The notes under the pieces were generated by a model, which was not told where the DNA came from, searched no databases, and was given only the letters and a program-made list of their open reading frames with translations. Below are positions 1-8,123 of a stretch of DNA of 64,000 nucleotides, in pieces (position 1 is the stretch's first letter; every line of letters begins with the position of its first letter). This DNA is from Bilophila wadsworthia ATCC 49260. GTDB lineage: Bacteria > Desulfobacterota > Desulfovibrionia > Desulfovibrionales > Desulfovibrionaceae. The DNA is taken from contig NZ_JNJP01000001.1 in NCBI RefSeq assembly GCF_000701705.1, positions 62,001-126,000 of the forward strand. The letters are read 5' to 3'. Made by a program: the position numbers and the translations under genes.

Positions 1-181
1 CCAGGCTCATACCGATATACACAGTCCAAATAAAACAATACCTACTCAGCTCTTCAGTCCATGCAAGGGCTGATCCCCAAATCATACGGATGCTGACTTG
101 CAGAGCCAGACAGAGTATCATACCAGCGCACAAAGTTACACACAAATACTCTTCAAAATTATCATATATTGTCCGGAGCAT
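1..181 (-). CDS. dctQ: TRAP transporter small permease DctQ, N-terminal part
   Basis: Partial: the gene runs off the left edge. Reading the minus strand from the ATG at 181 gives 60 codons, with AGGAGG (CCTCCT at 193-198) about 11 bases upstream. After a short polar start there is a hydrophobic segment (about residues 14-30), then W-x-E-E-L-S-R-Y at about residues 42-51 and the start of a second membrane segment. EELSRY is the usual signature at the first loop of DctQ small membrane subunits of TRAP transporters (established family knowledge). DctQ joins the large permease DctM in the inner membrane. The gene lies 82 bp downstream of dctP on the same strand, as expected for a dctPQM operon; dctM would lie outside the window. 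No lesion is visible in the part seen. Confidence 0.85.
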   Translation of the reverse strand, partial: MLRTIYDNFEEYLCVTLCAGMILCLALQVSIRMIWGSALAWTEELSRYCFIWTVYIGMSL

Positions 182-219
182 GGGGTAGGCGACCTCCTGA
201 GTAAAGACGGCGGAAATGC

Positions 220-252
220 CGACGGCCTCCTGAAGGCACAAGGAGGCCGCCG
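220..252 (-). other. Intercistronic hairpin between dctP and dctQ
   Basis: Arms 220-231 and 241-252 pair over 12 bp with one mismatch, loop 9 nt. It sits just after the dctP stop and before dctQ. Read on the minus strand, no U-run follows, so it is more likely an mRNA-stabilising or processing element that raises the level of the binding protein relative to the permease than a full terminator (inference). Confidence 0.55.
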
Positions 253-263
253 AAAAAAGAGGG

Positions 264-1259
264 CTACTTCATGGCTTCAAGTGCTTGATCGACAAACTGC
301 TTACCGCCGACCGTATCATAAAACTTGGGCCATACGCTGCGAGCCTTTTCCGCCCACTTGTCCTCATCGGACACGGTGCCTATGACCATACCGCCGTCGA
401 TGCATTGCTGAAGCGCCTTGGCATCCTCTTCTTCAGACCACTTCCATTCATACTCAGCAGCTTCCCTGGCTGCGCGAACAAAAAGCTCCCGAGTATCAGG
501 GTCCAGCTTGGCAAACCAGCGCTCGCTCACAAGAATGGGAGCCACCCACAGCATATAGTGGATATCTGTGATGTACTTCTGCACTTCCCAAAATTTGGCG
601 TCACGATTGATCAAGTGTGGATTTTCCTGACCGTCGATAACTCCCTGCTGAAGACCGTTGAAGGTTTCAATCCACGGAAGAGGATGTGGCTCCACTCCCC
701 ACGAACGAAACGCGGCAAGCTGTAACTCCACGGGAGGAACGCGCCACTTGAGGCCAGCCATATCGTCGATGGTCTTGATGGGACGTTTGGAATTGGTCAG
801 TACGCGGTAGCCTCCGATCAGCCAACCCAAGGGGCGGGTCTTACTTTGCTCCGTGATGGCTTCATTAAAAGTCTTCATGAATGCCTCGTTTCGGAAAAAC
901 GTGAAGGCATGCTGCTTTGAAGGAAACATATAAGGAAGGATGACCAACGTGGCTTTCGGAGCAAATGGTGTCAGATTGCCCGCAGCGAGAACTCCCATCT
1001 GGATCTCATTGCTGCGCAGCTGCTTGACGACTGCCTGTTCGTCTCCAAGAACACCTCCCGTGTATAGTTCGCATTTAATCTTGCCATTCGATTCCTTATG
1101 GACGATTTCAGCGAGCCGAGCCAGCGGTACCGCCTGCACAGAACCGGGAGGAGTGGAACAGGCAATGCGGACTGTCATGCTTTTGTACTCCTTGGCATGT
1201 GAAACACCGCCCAGAACCATACCAAAAGACAATAGCGCAAATATAAGAGCCTTTTTCAT
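264..1259 (-). CDS. dctP: TRAP transporter periplasmic solute-binding protein DctP
   Basis: 331 residues, the normal family length. A Sec signal peptide (K-K at 2-3, hydrophobic core, cleavage after S-H-A at about residue 22) sends it to the periplasm. The body has DctP-family features: G-x-L-G-D-E at about residues 68-73, a central region rich in W/P (R-V-P-P and G-V-E-P-H-P) and G-L-Q-Q-G-V-I-D-G-Q-E-N-P, the classic stretch around the ligand-binding lobe. It binds an organic acid or similar solute and delivers it to DctQM; the ligand cannot be read from sequence. The start is fixed by GGAG close upstream of the ATG. Its operon partner dctQ follows. A sigma-54 promoter lies about 140 bp upstream and the sigma-54 regulator gene next door is the likely controller. 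Confidence 0.92.
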   Translation of the reverse strand: MKKALIFALLSFGMVLGGVSHAKEYKSMTVRIACSTPPGSVQAVPLARLAEIVHKESNGKIKCELYTGGVLGDEQAVVKQLRSNEIQMGVLAAGNLTPFAPKATLVILPYMFPSKQHAFTFFRNEAFMKTFNEAITEQSKTRPLGWLIGGYRVLTNSKRPIKTIDDMAGLKWRVPPVELQLAAFRSWGVEPHPLPWIETFNGLQQGVIDGQENPHLINRDAKFWEVQKYITDIHYMLWVAPILVSERWFAKLDPDTRELFVRAAREAAEYEWKWSEEEDAKALQQCIDGGMVIGTVSDEDKWAEKARSVWPKFYDTVGGKQFVDQALEAMK

Positions 1260-1396
1260 GAGTCACTCCTTCATTGAAGATTGTTGGAACTTAGTCCACG
1301 CACGCTCCGCATGGAGAGGGCCATTGGAGATGCTTTCCCTGAGAGCCCAAACCGGTTAGATCGGCCGACTGATCCCGCCCAGATGTTCTCTTAGTT

Positions 1397-1413
1397 TGCA
1401 AGGAGTGTTCCCG
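1397..1413 (-). promoter_or_regulatory. Sigma-54 (-24/-12) promoter for the dctPQ operon
   Basis: On the minus strand the 17-mer CGGGAACACTCCTTGCA matches the sigma-54 consensus YTGGCACGRNNNTTGCW at the invariant GG (-24) and GC (-12) with the required 10-bp spacing, and at the TTGCA block. It faces dctP, and the neighbouring gene encodes a sigma-54 activator, which supports it. The transcript would start about 125 bp upstream of the dctP ATG. Confidence 0.75.
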
Positions 1414-1500
1414 CGACATGTCCTCCTAAGGTGACAAAAAATGTTCAGTTATTTTAATGTATAAAGAAGATAAAAGATCTTATTTTCAGAATGTTGCCCT

Positions 1501-1535
1501 AAAAAAATGCGGAAAAGCATTCCACTTGTCCGCAC
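1501..1535 (-). terminator. Rho-independent terminator after the sigma-54 regulator
   Basis: On the minus strand TGCGGA (1534-1529) pairs with TCCGCA (1513-1508), with a nested GGAAT/ATTCC-like pairing in the loop, followed directly by a run of seven T. It lies 62 bp past the regulator stop and separates that transcript from the sigma-54 promoter of dctP. Confidence 0.65.
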
Positions 1536-1596
1536 GTTGTATATTTCCTCATACAGGCCATGAGTGAGGTGTAATCTCCCCTATACATTTCTCCAT

Positions 1597-3003
1597 TCAT
1601 GTACGACCAGAAGAACTTCGCCGGATTCCGTACCGCTTGAATTTTCCATACAAAGTAACGCGGGTGATGCCCAACTCCTGTGCTGTCTTGGAGACGTTCC
1701 CATTATTCTTCTGTAAAACGGAAAGAAGATAGTTAGCCTCTTGGGACTCCATATAGTCCGAAAGGCTACGACCGTGCGCGGTGACGGGAGAAGGGCTGTC
1801 CGGGATGACGTTTTTGCTGACGAGTTCATTTGGTAAATCTTTAATATCAATAACCTTATCCGTGCAATGTATGGAAGCATGTACCAATGCATTGAACAGC
1901 TGCCGCACATTGCCCGGCCACTCGTAAACACTCATCGCCCGAGCAGCCTTCTCAGTGAAATCTATGTCCAAATAACCTATCTTGGACAGGATATGTCGCG
2001 CCAAAAGCAAAATATCATCTCCCCTTTCGCACAGGGGCGGCATATAAATGCGCAGGGCATTTATCCTATAATAGAGGTCCTCCCGGAAAGTCCCCTCCCC
2101 CACCATTGCATTGAGATCTCGGTTAGTTGCCGTAATGAGCCGAAAGTCAACTTTAACAGGTGAAACGGCACCGACCCGAAGGATTTCTTGTTCTTCCAAC
2201 GCCCGCAACAGCTTGACCTGAGCATGCAACGGAATATCTCCTATTTCATCCAAAAACAGGGTGCCGCCGTTGGCTAGCTCCAACAAGCCCATTTTGCCGC
2301 TCTTATGCGCCCCAGAAAAAGCCCCAGGAGCGTAACCGAAAAGCTCCGCTTCAAACAGTTCCGTAGGAACAGCCGCACAGTTGATGGAAACGAATTTCCC
2401 TGACGCGTAGGTACTGCCGCTATGCAGGGCTTGAGCGACGAGTTCTTTCCCTGTACCGGTATTTCCACGAATAAGCACGGGATGGGAGTCCGCGGCGTAT
2501 ATCTTGATCTGCCTTTTGATTTCGACGATTTTCCGGCTTTCGCCTACAATGCTGTCGACATTATACCGTGTACAAGATGAATTATTACTTTTATTGTATA
2601 TTTTCTTTTTCTTCTGAAGCAAATCAATCTTGTCATGCAGTTCCTTGAGCTCATTCGGATCCGTAAACAGGATATGAGACACCATACCGATGACGTCCCC
2701 CTGATTGTCACGTACGGGGACACGATTGACCACAAATTTATAATTATCACCGAATAACGGCAAGGTGCACAAATCGCCGAGTTCTGGTTTGCCGTTTTTG
2801 ATAACGATAGGGGCCCGTGTCGCGGGATTCAGTTCCGTCAATGGCCGCCCCAAGATGCTCGAAACTTTACCACCAAGTAAAGCCGCATAGCAGGCATTGA
2901 CTCTGCGAACAATATAATCCGTGTCACAGAATAAAATACCTGAAGGAAGAGCATCTAACACCTGCTGATTCAACGATTCTAATACAGCCAAATCTCGAAC
3001 CAT
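1597..3003 (-). CDS. PAS-domain sigma-54-dependent transcriptional activator (AAA+/Fis)
   Basis: 468 residues in three parts. Residues about 10-115 form a PAS-like sensor; 150-385 form the AAA+ sigma-54 interaction module with Walker A G-N-T-G-T-G-K-E at 180-187, the sigma-54 contact loop G-A-F-S-G-A at 227-232 (the common form is GAFTGA; Ser is a mild variant) and Walker B G-G-T-L-F-L-D-E-I-G-D at 246-256; the C-terminal ~35 residues hold a Fis-type helix-turn-helix (N-V-S-K-T-A-Q-E-L-G-I-T). A lysine-rich linker (K-K-K-K at 131-134) separates PAS and AAA+. GGAGG precedes the ATG. It should open the sigma-54 promoter at 1397-1413 in front of dctP in response to a ligand sensed by PAS; that link is inferred from adjacency. 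The ligand is unknown. The gene looks intact. Confidence 0.92.
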   Translation of the reverse strand: MVRDLAVLESLNQQVLDALPSGILFCDTDYIVRRVNACYAALLGGKVSSILGRPLTELNPATRAPIVIKNGKPELGDLCTLPLFGDNYKFVVNRVPVRDNQGDVIGMVSHILFTDPNELKELHDKIDLLQKKKKIYNKSNNSSCTRYNVDSIVGESRKIVEIKRQIKIYAADSHPVLIRGNTGTGKELVAQALHSGSTYASGKFVSINCAAVPTELFEAELFGYAPGAFSGAHKSGKMGLLELANGGTLFLDEIGDIPLHAQVKLLRALEEQEILRVGAVSPVKVDFRLITATNRDLNAMVGEGTFREDLYYRINALRIYMPPLCERGDDILLLARHILSKIGYLDIDFTEKAARAMSVYEWPGNVRQLFNALVHASIHCTDKVIDIKDLPNELVSKNVIPDSPSPVTAHGRSLSDYMESQEANYLLSVLQKNNGNVSKTAQELGITRVTLYGKFKRYGIRRSSSGRT

Positions 3004-3190
3004 ATGGACGCATCCTCCGTCTTCTAGAAAAAGGATAGGTTCTCATTCTAAATTTCCATAGACTTTTTGTAAATACTGTATGAAATAATGAACAGTTTTT
3101 ACATATCGATTATTTGTTTTCTAAGAATAAGAAAAACTATCACTTTGGAATCAATAACCAACCAAACCCTCCGCGCAAACATATTCAGAG

Positions 3191-4204
3191 ACATGGCTAT
3201 ATAGCGGTTCCTATCCACAAACGGAGGCTATCCGTAAGGCAAGACGCGAATACCGGAAGGGCGAACTCTCCCCCGCCGCCTACGAAGCTTTCCTGAAAGA
3301 TACCATCCGGGAAATCGTCGGGCATCAGGAGGCCCTCGGGCTTGACGTGCTGGTCCACGGGGAACCGGAGCGCACGGATATGGTGGAATATTTCGGCCAA
3401 CAGCTCGAAGGGTTCTGCTTTACGGACCACGGCTGGGTGTAGAGCTATGGCAGCCGCTGCGTCAAGCCGCCCGTCCTCTATGGCGACGTGTCCGGAAAGC
3501 AGCCAATGACCGCCTCATGGCTCGCCTATGCACAGAGCCTCACCCGAAAACCCATGAAAGGTATGCTCACCGGGCCGGTGACTATCCTGTGCTGGAGCTT
3601 TGTGCGTGATGATCTGGAACGCGAGGAGGTTGACCGCCAGCTGGCGCTTGCCCTCCGCGACGAAGTGCTCGATCCGGAACAGGCCGGGCTCAAGATCATC
3701 CAGATCGACGAAGCCGCGCTCCGCGAAGGCCTTCCTCTAAGGAAGGATGAGGCGGAAAAATATCTACAATGGGCCATCGGCGCCTTCCGCCTGACTGTTT
3801 CAGGTGTCGAGGACACGACACAAATTCATACGCATATGTGCTACAGCGAGTTCAATGCCATCTTGAAGTGGATCGCCGCCATGGATGCCAATGTCATCAG
3901 CATTGAGGCCAGCCGCAGCAACATGGATCTGTTACAGGCTTTTGTGGACTTCAAGTACCCAAGCGCAATCGGCCCTGGCGTCTATGATATCCATAGCCCC
4001 CACGTTCCCGGCCTGGAAGAAATACTGGAGCGCCTCGAACAGGGCTTACGGTTTATCGCCCCGGAAAAACTTTGGGTGAATCCCGATTGTGGGCTCAAAA
4101 CCCGGGGATGGCCTGAAACGCTGCTTTCGCTTGGCAACATGGTGCAGGCCGTGTGGGTCCTCCGCGAGGAATACTCGGACACGCAAAACAAGGTTACCCG
4201 ATAA
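3191..4204 (+). pseudogene. metE: metE remnant: cobalamin-independent methionine synthase, C-terminal half
   Basis: From about 3203 the frame reads G-S-Y-P-Q-T and continues colinear with the catalytic C-terminal domain of MetE (5-methyltetrahydropteroyltriglutamate-homocysteine methyltransferase) to its end. The zinc ligands are present (H-M-C in T-H-M-C-Y-S-E-F; P-D-C-G-L-K-T-R-G-W near the end). The whole N-terminal domain (about 400 residues) is missing, and an in-frame TAG at 3440-3442 replaces the conserved Gln of G-W-V-Q-S-Y-G-S-R-C. Translation could restart only at about 3488, giving 238 residues without the domain start. The reading frame ends TAATG, overlapping the next gene. A functional enzyme is unlikely; the organism must use MetH or another route. 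Confidence 0.9.
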
Positions 4205-5304
4205 TGGAGACTCCACAAATGACTGGTTCCCTTTTCGCTGCATCCCAAAGAACAGTTGCCCCTTTCCGTTACGATATCGTCGGCAGTTTCCTCAGGAGCG
4301 ATGCCCTCAAAGAGGCACGGAAGCGCTTTGCGCAGGGGCGGATAACCCAACGGGAGCTCCGCCAGGTCGAAGACGCCGAAATCGCCCAACTCGTAGCCAA
4401 ACAAAAAGCCCTCGGCCTCCGTGCCGTCACCGACGGAGAATACCGCCGCAACTGGTGGCATCTCGATTTCCTCTGGAACCTCGACGGCGTCCGGAAAGTT
4501 GCGGCTGAACAAGGCTCCATTGCTTTCAAGAAATGTCAGACCAAGGCGGAAACCATCGAAATCGTCTCCAAAGTCGGCTTCAGTGGTCATCCTTTTATTG
4601 AAGACTTCAAGGCTGTACAGACACTTGCCGGGGACTCGCCAGCCAAGTTCACCATTCCCTCCCCGTCCATGCTTCACCTCATTACCGCCGTCCGGAATCA
4701 GCAGTACAAGCCCCTTGAGCGATATAGAGACAATGACACGCTTCTTGCGGACATCGCCGCCACCTATAAGAAGACCGTCGCGGCCTTTTACGAGGCGGGA
4801 TGCCGATATCTGCAATTCGACGATACCAGCTGGGGGGAATTCTGCTCGGAGGAAAAAAGAGCCGGGTATATCGCCCGCGGTTTCGACATGGATCGCCTCG
4901 AACGGGATTATGTGTCCATGATCAATGAGGCTCTTTCCGAACGGCCGGTGGATATGACCGTCGCCATGCACATCTGCCGTGGCAATTTCCGCAGCACATG
5001 GTTCTCTTCAGGCGGTTACGAACCCGTAGCGGAGATCCTTTTCGGCAATACCAAGGTAGACGGCTTTTTCCTCGAATACGATAGCGACAGAGCTGGAGAT
5101 TTCAGCCCTCTCCGATTCATGAAGGACCAGCAGGTCGTTCTGGGACTTGTTTCATCCAAGACAGGGCAACTTGAAGACAAGCAGTCCATCATTGAAAGGA
5201 TCCGGGAAGCTACGGACTATCTGCCCGTCAACCAACTGTGCCTCAGCCCTCAATGCGATTTTGCATCCACGGAAGAAGGAAACCTGCTGACAGAAGAGGA
5301 GTAA
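4204..5304 (+). CDS. YxjG/YxjH-type MetE-core methyltransferase, C-terminus cut by a nonsense codon
   Basis: 366 residues from ATG 4204 (overlapping the preceding stop); ATG 4219, with GGAG nine bases upstream, is an equally good start. It belongs to the short methionine-synthase-like family (B. subtilis YxjG/YxjH, about 375 residues): V-G-S-F-L-R near the start, T-D-G-E-Y-R-R-N-W-W-H-L-D-F, and the Zn motif H-I-C-R-G-N. Members transfer a methyl group to homocysteine or a related thiol. The frame stops at TAA 5302-5304, but the same frame continues W-T-K-I-A-F-I-K-E-I-A-E-S-I-W-K and a second stop at 5353-5355, which is the normal family C-terminus. A C-to-T change (CAA to TAA) therefore seems to have removed the last 17 residues including the Gln. 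Activity is uncertain. It follows the metE remnant, so the pair was a methionine operon. Confidence 0.82.
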   Translation: METPQMTGSLFAASQRTVAPFRYDIVGSFLRSDALKEARKRFAQGRITQRELRQVEDAEIAQLVAKQKALGLRAVTDGEYRRNWWHLDFLWNLDGVRKVAAEQGSIAFKKCQTKAETIEIVSKVGFSGHPFIEDFKAVQTLAGDSPAKFTIPSPSMLHLITAVRNQQYKPLERYRDNDTLLADIAATYKKTVAAFYEAGCRYLQFDDTSWGEFCSEEKRAGYIARGFDMDRLERDYVSMINEALSERPVDMTVAMHICRGNFRSTWFSSGGYEPVAEILFGNTKVDGFFLEYDSDRAGDFSPLRFMKDQQVVLGLVSSKTGQLEDKQSIIERIREATDYLPVNQLCLSPQCDFASTEEGNLLTEEE

Positions 5305-5361
5305 TGGACTAAGATCGCTTTCATAAAGGAAATTGCCGAATCCATCTGGAAATAAAAACAG

Positions 5362-5394
5362 AGTCCGGTACACGCTCATTCCGTGTACCGGACT
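5362..5394. terminator. Strong stem-loop after the YxjG-like gene
   Basis: Perfect 13-bp inverted repeat (arms 5362-5374 and 5382-5394, 7-nt loop) seven bases after the original stop of the YxjG-like gene. On the plus strand the following bases are only moderately T-rich; on the minus strand a T-run follows, so it may work in both directions. Confidence 0.6.
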
Positions 5395-5422
5395 TGTCTC
5401 ATCATACGGAAAAAAACAAACA

Positions 5423-5680
5423 ATGAGTCCAATAAAGGCAACCCTGTGCGGCTTTTGCGCCATTTTGATATGGAGTATGCTAATTGCGCTTAGCGCAGCG
5501 TAACCGAAGCCTTAGGCGCAACACTAGGCACCGCTTCGGTCTATAGCCTCGGTGCGCTTTTGCTGTTTCTGAAACAGGGCATTCCTGACCTCAAGACACT
5601 TTCCAAGCCATATCCGTTCATCGGAGGGTTCTTCTTCGTCGCCTATGAACTCCTGTTCTCCCAATCCTTCAACGGATGTC
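5423..5680 (+). pseudogene. Remnant of an EamA/YddG-type exporter
   Basis: The ATG at 5423 opens with S-P-I-K-A-T-L-C-G-F-C-A-I-L-I-W-S, the typical first helix of YddG-like drug/metabolite transporters (aromatic amino acid exporters). At about 5500 the frame breaks; homology continues in another frame (V-T-E-A-L-G-A-T-L-G-T-A-S-V-Y-S-L-G-A-L) through G-G-F-F-F-V-A-Y-E-L-L-F-S-Q-S at about 5670 and then stops. Only about 85 of the usual 290 residues remain. This is a frameshifted and truncated gene. Confidence 0.75.
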
Positions 5681-6192
5681 TTTTTCGTGACGCCTGTATG
5701 CCTAAAAGTATCCTACGATCAGCATAAATCAAAAAGATGAAATAAAAACAGACAAGTTACAACAAAAAATCAGACTGGCCTTGCCGAGTCTGGCTGCTAG
5801 TGGAATCAGATTTAATCCTACACAAGTTCGTCAAAAACGTGGGCGCTTCGATCCTCGTTGGAACAGTGATTACCTGGCCTTCCAACTCATGGCCTTCTGG
5901 TAGAGATAACAGGATGGAATGTAATGGGAAACCCATATCACGAGCAATATACCCAGAACTGGTGATAGTGATTCCAGTGGGATACTTGTTCCGCGAGTCA
6001 ACTATTGTGAATTGGAGAACGTAATCGCTTTTTTCGTAACATTATATTGACAAAAGTAACACGAGGGCGTAGGCTTTAAAATAGTATTTTATATTCATTA
6101 TATCCAAATAGTTGTGAGATGGACAAGGTCCGGCATCAAACAGGCATTATGGGAATACCGTTCCATCAAACACCATGACAAGGACATAAGCC
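5681..6192. other. AT-rich non-coding stretch upstream of hydG copy 1
   Basis: No gene is recognisable. An imperfect inverted repeat with arms CAGACT and AGTCTG lies around 5770-5792. The stretch holds the 27-bp GTAACAC-type motif at 6036-6062 and AT-rich sequence suited to a promoter for hydG. A frame starting at about 5811 (G-I-R-F-N-P-T-Q-V-R-Q-K-R-G-R-F) is interrupted by stops and was not identified. Confidence 0.5.
6036..6062. promoter_or_regulatory. 27-bp repeated motif, site 1 (GTAACAT-N13-GTAACAC)
   Basis: Two half-sites GTAACAT (6036-6042) and GTAACAC (6056-6062) with exactly 13 bp between. The same architecture recurs before nikA and before the FecB-like gene. The right half equals the half-site reported for Desulfovibrio NikR; the left half does not fit well. 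It is a candidate operator 130 bp before hydG copy 1. Confidence 0.45.
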
Positions 6193-7610
6193 ATGTATAA
6201 TCCGTCGTCATTGAATGCCGAAGAGTTCATATGCCACGACGAAGCCCTCGCCTCGATAGCATACGCGTCAGAGAACAGGAACAACCTCGGGCTGGTCGAT
6301 TCCATCATCGAAAAGGCGGAACGAAAGAAGGGGCTCTCTCATCGCGAAGCATCCGTTCTTCTGGCCTGCGATGTGCCGGAAAAGGTTCAGAAAATCTATG
6401 CGCTGGCTGAGCGGATCAAACAGGATATCTACGGCAACCGCATCGTGATGTTCGCACCACTGTATCTGTCGAATTACTGCATAAACAGCTGCTCCTACTG
6501 TCCATATCATGCGAAAAACAAGCATATTGCGCGGAAAAAACTAACGCAGGAAGACATCGTCCGAGAAGTGACGGCTCTTCAGGACATGGGGCATAAACGA
6601 CTCGCCATAGAATCCGGCGAGGATCCCCTCAATAATCCCATTGAATACATTCTGGAAAGCATCAGGACCATATATAGCGTCAAACACAGGAATGGGTCGA
6701 TCCGCAGGGTCAACGTCAATATAGCCGCAACCACCGCCGAGAACTACAGAAAACTCAAGGACGCCGGAATCGGGACCTACATTCTGTTCCAAGAAACGTA
6801 TCACAAGCAGAGTTATGAGAAGCTCCATCCGACGGGGCCGAAGCACAATTATGCCTATCATACCGAAGCGATGGACAGAGCCATGCAGGGTGGAATCGAC
6901 GATGTGGGCATCGGTGTCCTGTTCGGCCTCGAAAGGTATCGCTACGAGTTCGCCGCGCTGCTGATGCACGCGGAGCATCTTGAAGCCGTACACGGCGTCG
7001 GCCCACACACCATAAGCGTACCCCGGGTGAAGCGGGCTGACGACATCGATCCCGACGAGTTCGGCAACGGCATCGACGACGAAACATTTGCCAAGATCTG
7101 CGCCTGCCTGCGGCTTGCCGTCCCCTATACGGGCATGATCATTTCGACCCGCGAAAGCAAGGCCACCCGGGAAAAGGTCATCCGGCTCGGCGTATCCCAG
7201 ATCAGCGGGGCGTCGAAAACCAGCGTCGGCGGGTACGGTTCTCCGGACTCCGAAGAGGAAAATTCGGCCCAGTTCGACGTCAGCGACAACAGGACACTGG
7301 ACGAGGTCGTCTGTTGGCTGATGGAGCTCGGCTTCATCCCGAGCTTCTGTACGGCCTGCTACCGGGAGGGCAGGACGGGCGACCGATTCATGGCGCTGTG
7401 CAAAAGCGGCAGAATTGCCGACTGCTGCCATCCCAACGGCTGATGACTTTGAAGGAGTATCTGGAGGACTACGCCTCCGAACAGGCGCGACGTACCGGTT
7501 CGGCGCTGATCCGGAGGGAACTGGGCAACATTCCGAACGAGAGGATCAGGCACATCGCGGTCGAACGTCTGGAGAAAATCGCGGCCGGACAGCGAGATTT
7601 CAGGTTTTAG
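6193..7610 (+). pseudogene. hydG: HydG radical-SAM maturase, copy 1, frameshifted near the C-terminus
   Basis: HydG lyses tyrosine to CO and cyanide for the H-cluster of [FeFe]-hydrogenase. The frame from ATG 6193 gives 416 residues: radical-SAM motif C-I-N-S-C-S-Y-C (C-x3-C-x2-C), G-I-D-D-V-G-I-G-V-L-F-G, T-R-E-S, V-S-Q-I-S-G-A-S, and the C-terminal second-cluster motif C-T-A-C followed 22 residues later by Cys. It then ends at TGA 7441-7443. Homology continues in the -1 frame as L-M-T-L-K-E-Y-L-E-D-Y-A to the stop at 7610, the normal C-terminal tail, so one base is missing in the run AACGGC at about 7437-7440. The truncated protein keeps both FeS sites but loses about 55 residues. RBS AAGGA precedes the ATG. 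The partner hydE next to it is also destroyed; hydAB follow. Confidence 0.9.
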
Positions 7611-7635
7611 CCGCCAGTTCTGGGGGGAGGCAGCC

Positions 7636-8040
7636 ATGTTCCAGGAAGATCTTCTAAACAGCTGTTCAAAACGCCCTACACGGAGCTCTGCACCCGTGCA
7701 AGTGAGGAGCGCCAACGCGAGAAGGGGACGCATACCTTTGTCTGCGGGCGGGTCGAGTTCTCGAACCACTATGAACGGAACTGCCGCTATTGCGGGCTGC
7801 ACTCGGCCAACCCCACGCCACACCGCCACCACCTTGCCGAAGGGGCTATCTTTGAAAGCGGAACGTACCGTAACACTACCGTTCTCCAGTCGGGTGGGAT
7901 CCAGAAGACCAGCAACACCTTGCCCATATAGTGGATGCTCTCCGCATTCGTCTGCCCGCAACGGCGGTGCCCCTTAACGTCGGCGAGCATCCGGCGGATT
8001 CCTATATCCTATGGAAAGCCGACACTCCGTTCCCCTAACT
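7636..8040 (+). pseudogene. hydE: HydE maturase, copy 1, heavily degraded
   Basis: Pieces of HydE (radical-SAM maturase of the H-cluster) can be followed in at least three frames: K-Q-L-F-K-T-P-Y-T-E-L, then R-V-E-F-S-N-H-Y-E-R-N-C-R-Y-C-G-L, where the first Cys of C-x3-C-x2-C is now Tyr (copy 2 has R-C-E-R-N-C). T-V-L-Q-S-G-G is reached after loss of part of the next helix. In a further frame A-H-I-V-D-A-L-R-I-R-L-P-A and N-V-G-E-H-P-A-D-S-Y-I-L-W-K follow, and then homology ends. The C-terminal two thirds are gone. There is an early frameshift at about 7657. No function is possible. It lies between hydG copy 1 and hydA, as in an ancestral hydG-hydE-hydAB operon. Confidence 0.88.
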
Positions 8041-8123
8041 CCATGCGGCACGGGGAGGATGTCATCATGGCGCGCCGGGGATGGAGCAGTTTTTTGTAAC
8101 CTTATGAGCGACAGGAGGGTAGA

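Noticed and set aside
3440..3442. Pyrrolysine read-through of the TAG in metE (and of the TAG in hydG copy 2)
   Set aside because: Some Desulfovibrionaceae encode pyrrolysine, but metE also lacks its whole N-terminal domain and hydG is frameshifted around its TAG, so decay explains both better.
7437..7443. Programmed frameshift in hydG copy 1
   Set aside because: No slippery heptamer or downstream stem was seen, and the neighbouring hydE is clearly a pseudogene, so a plain deletion is more likely.
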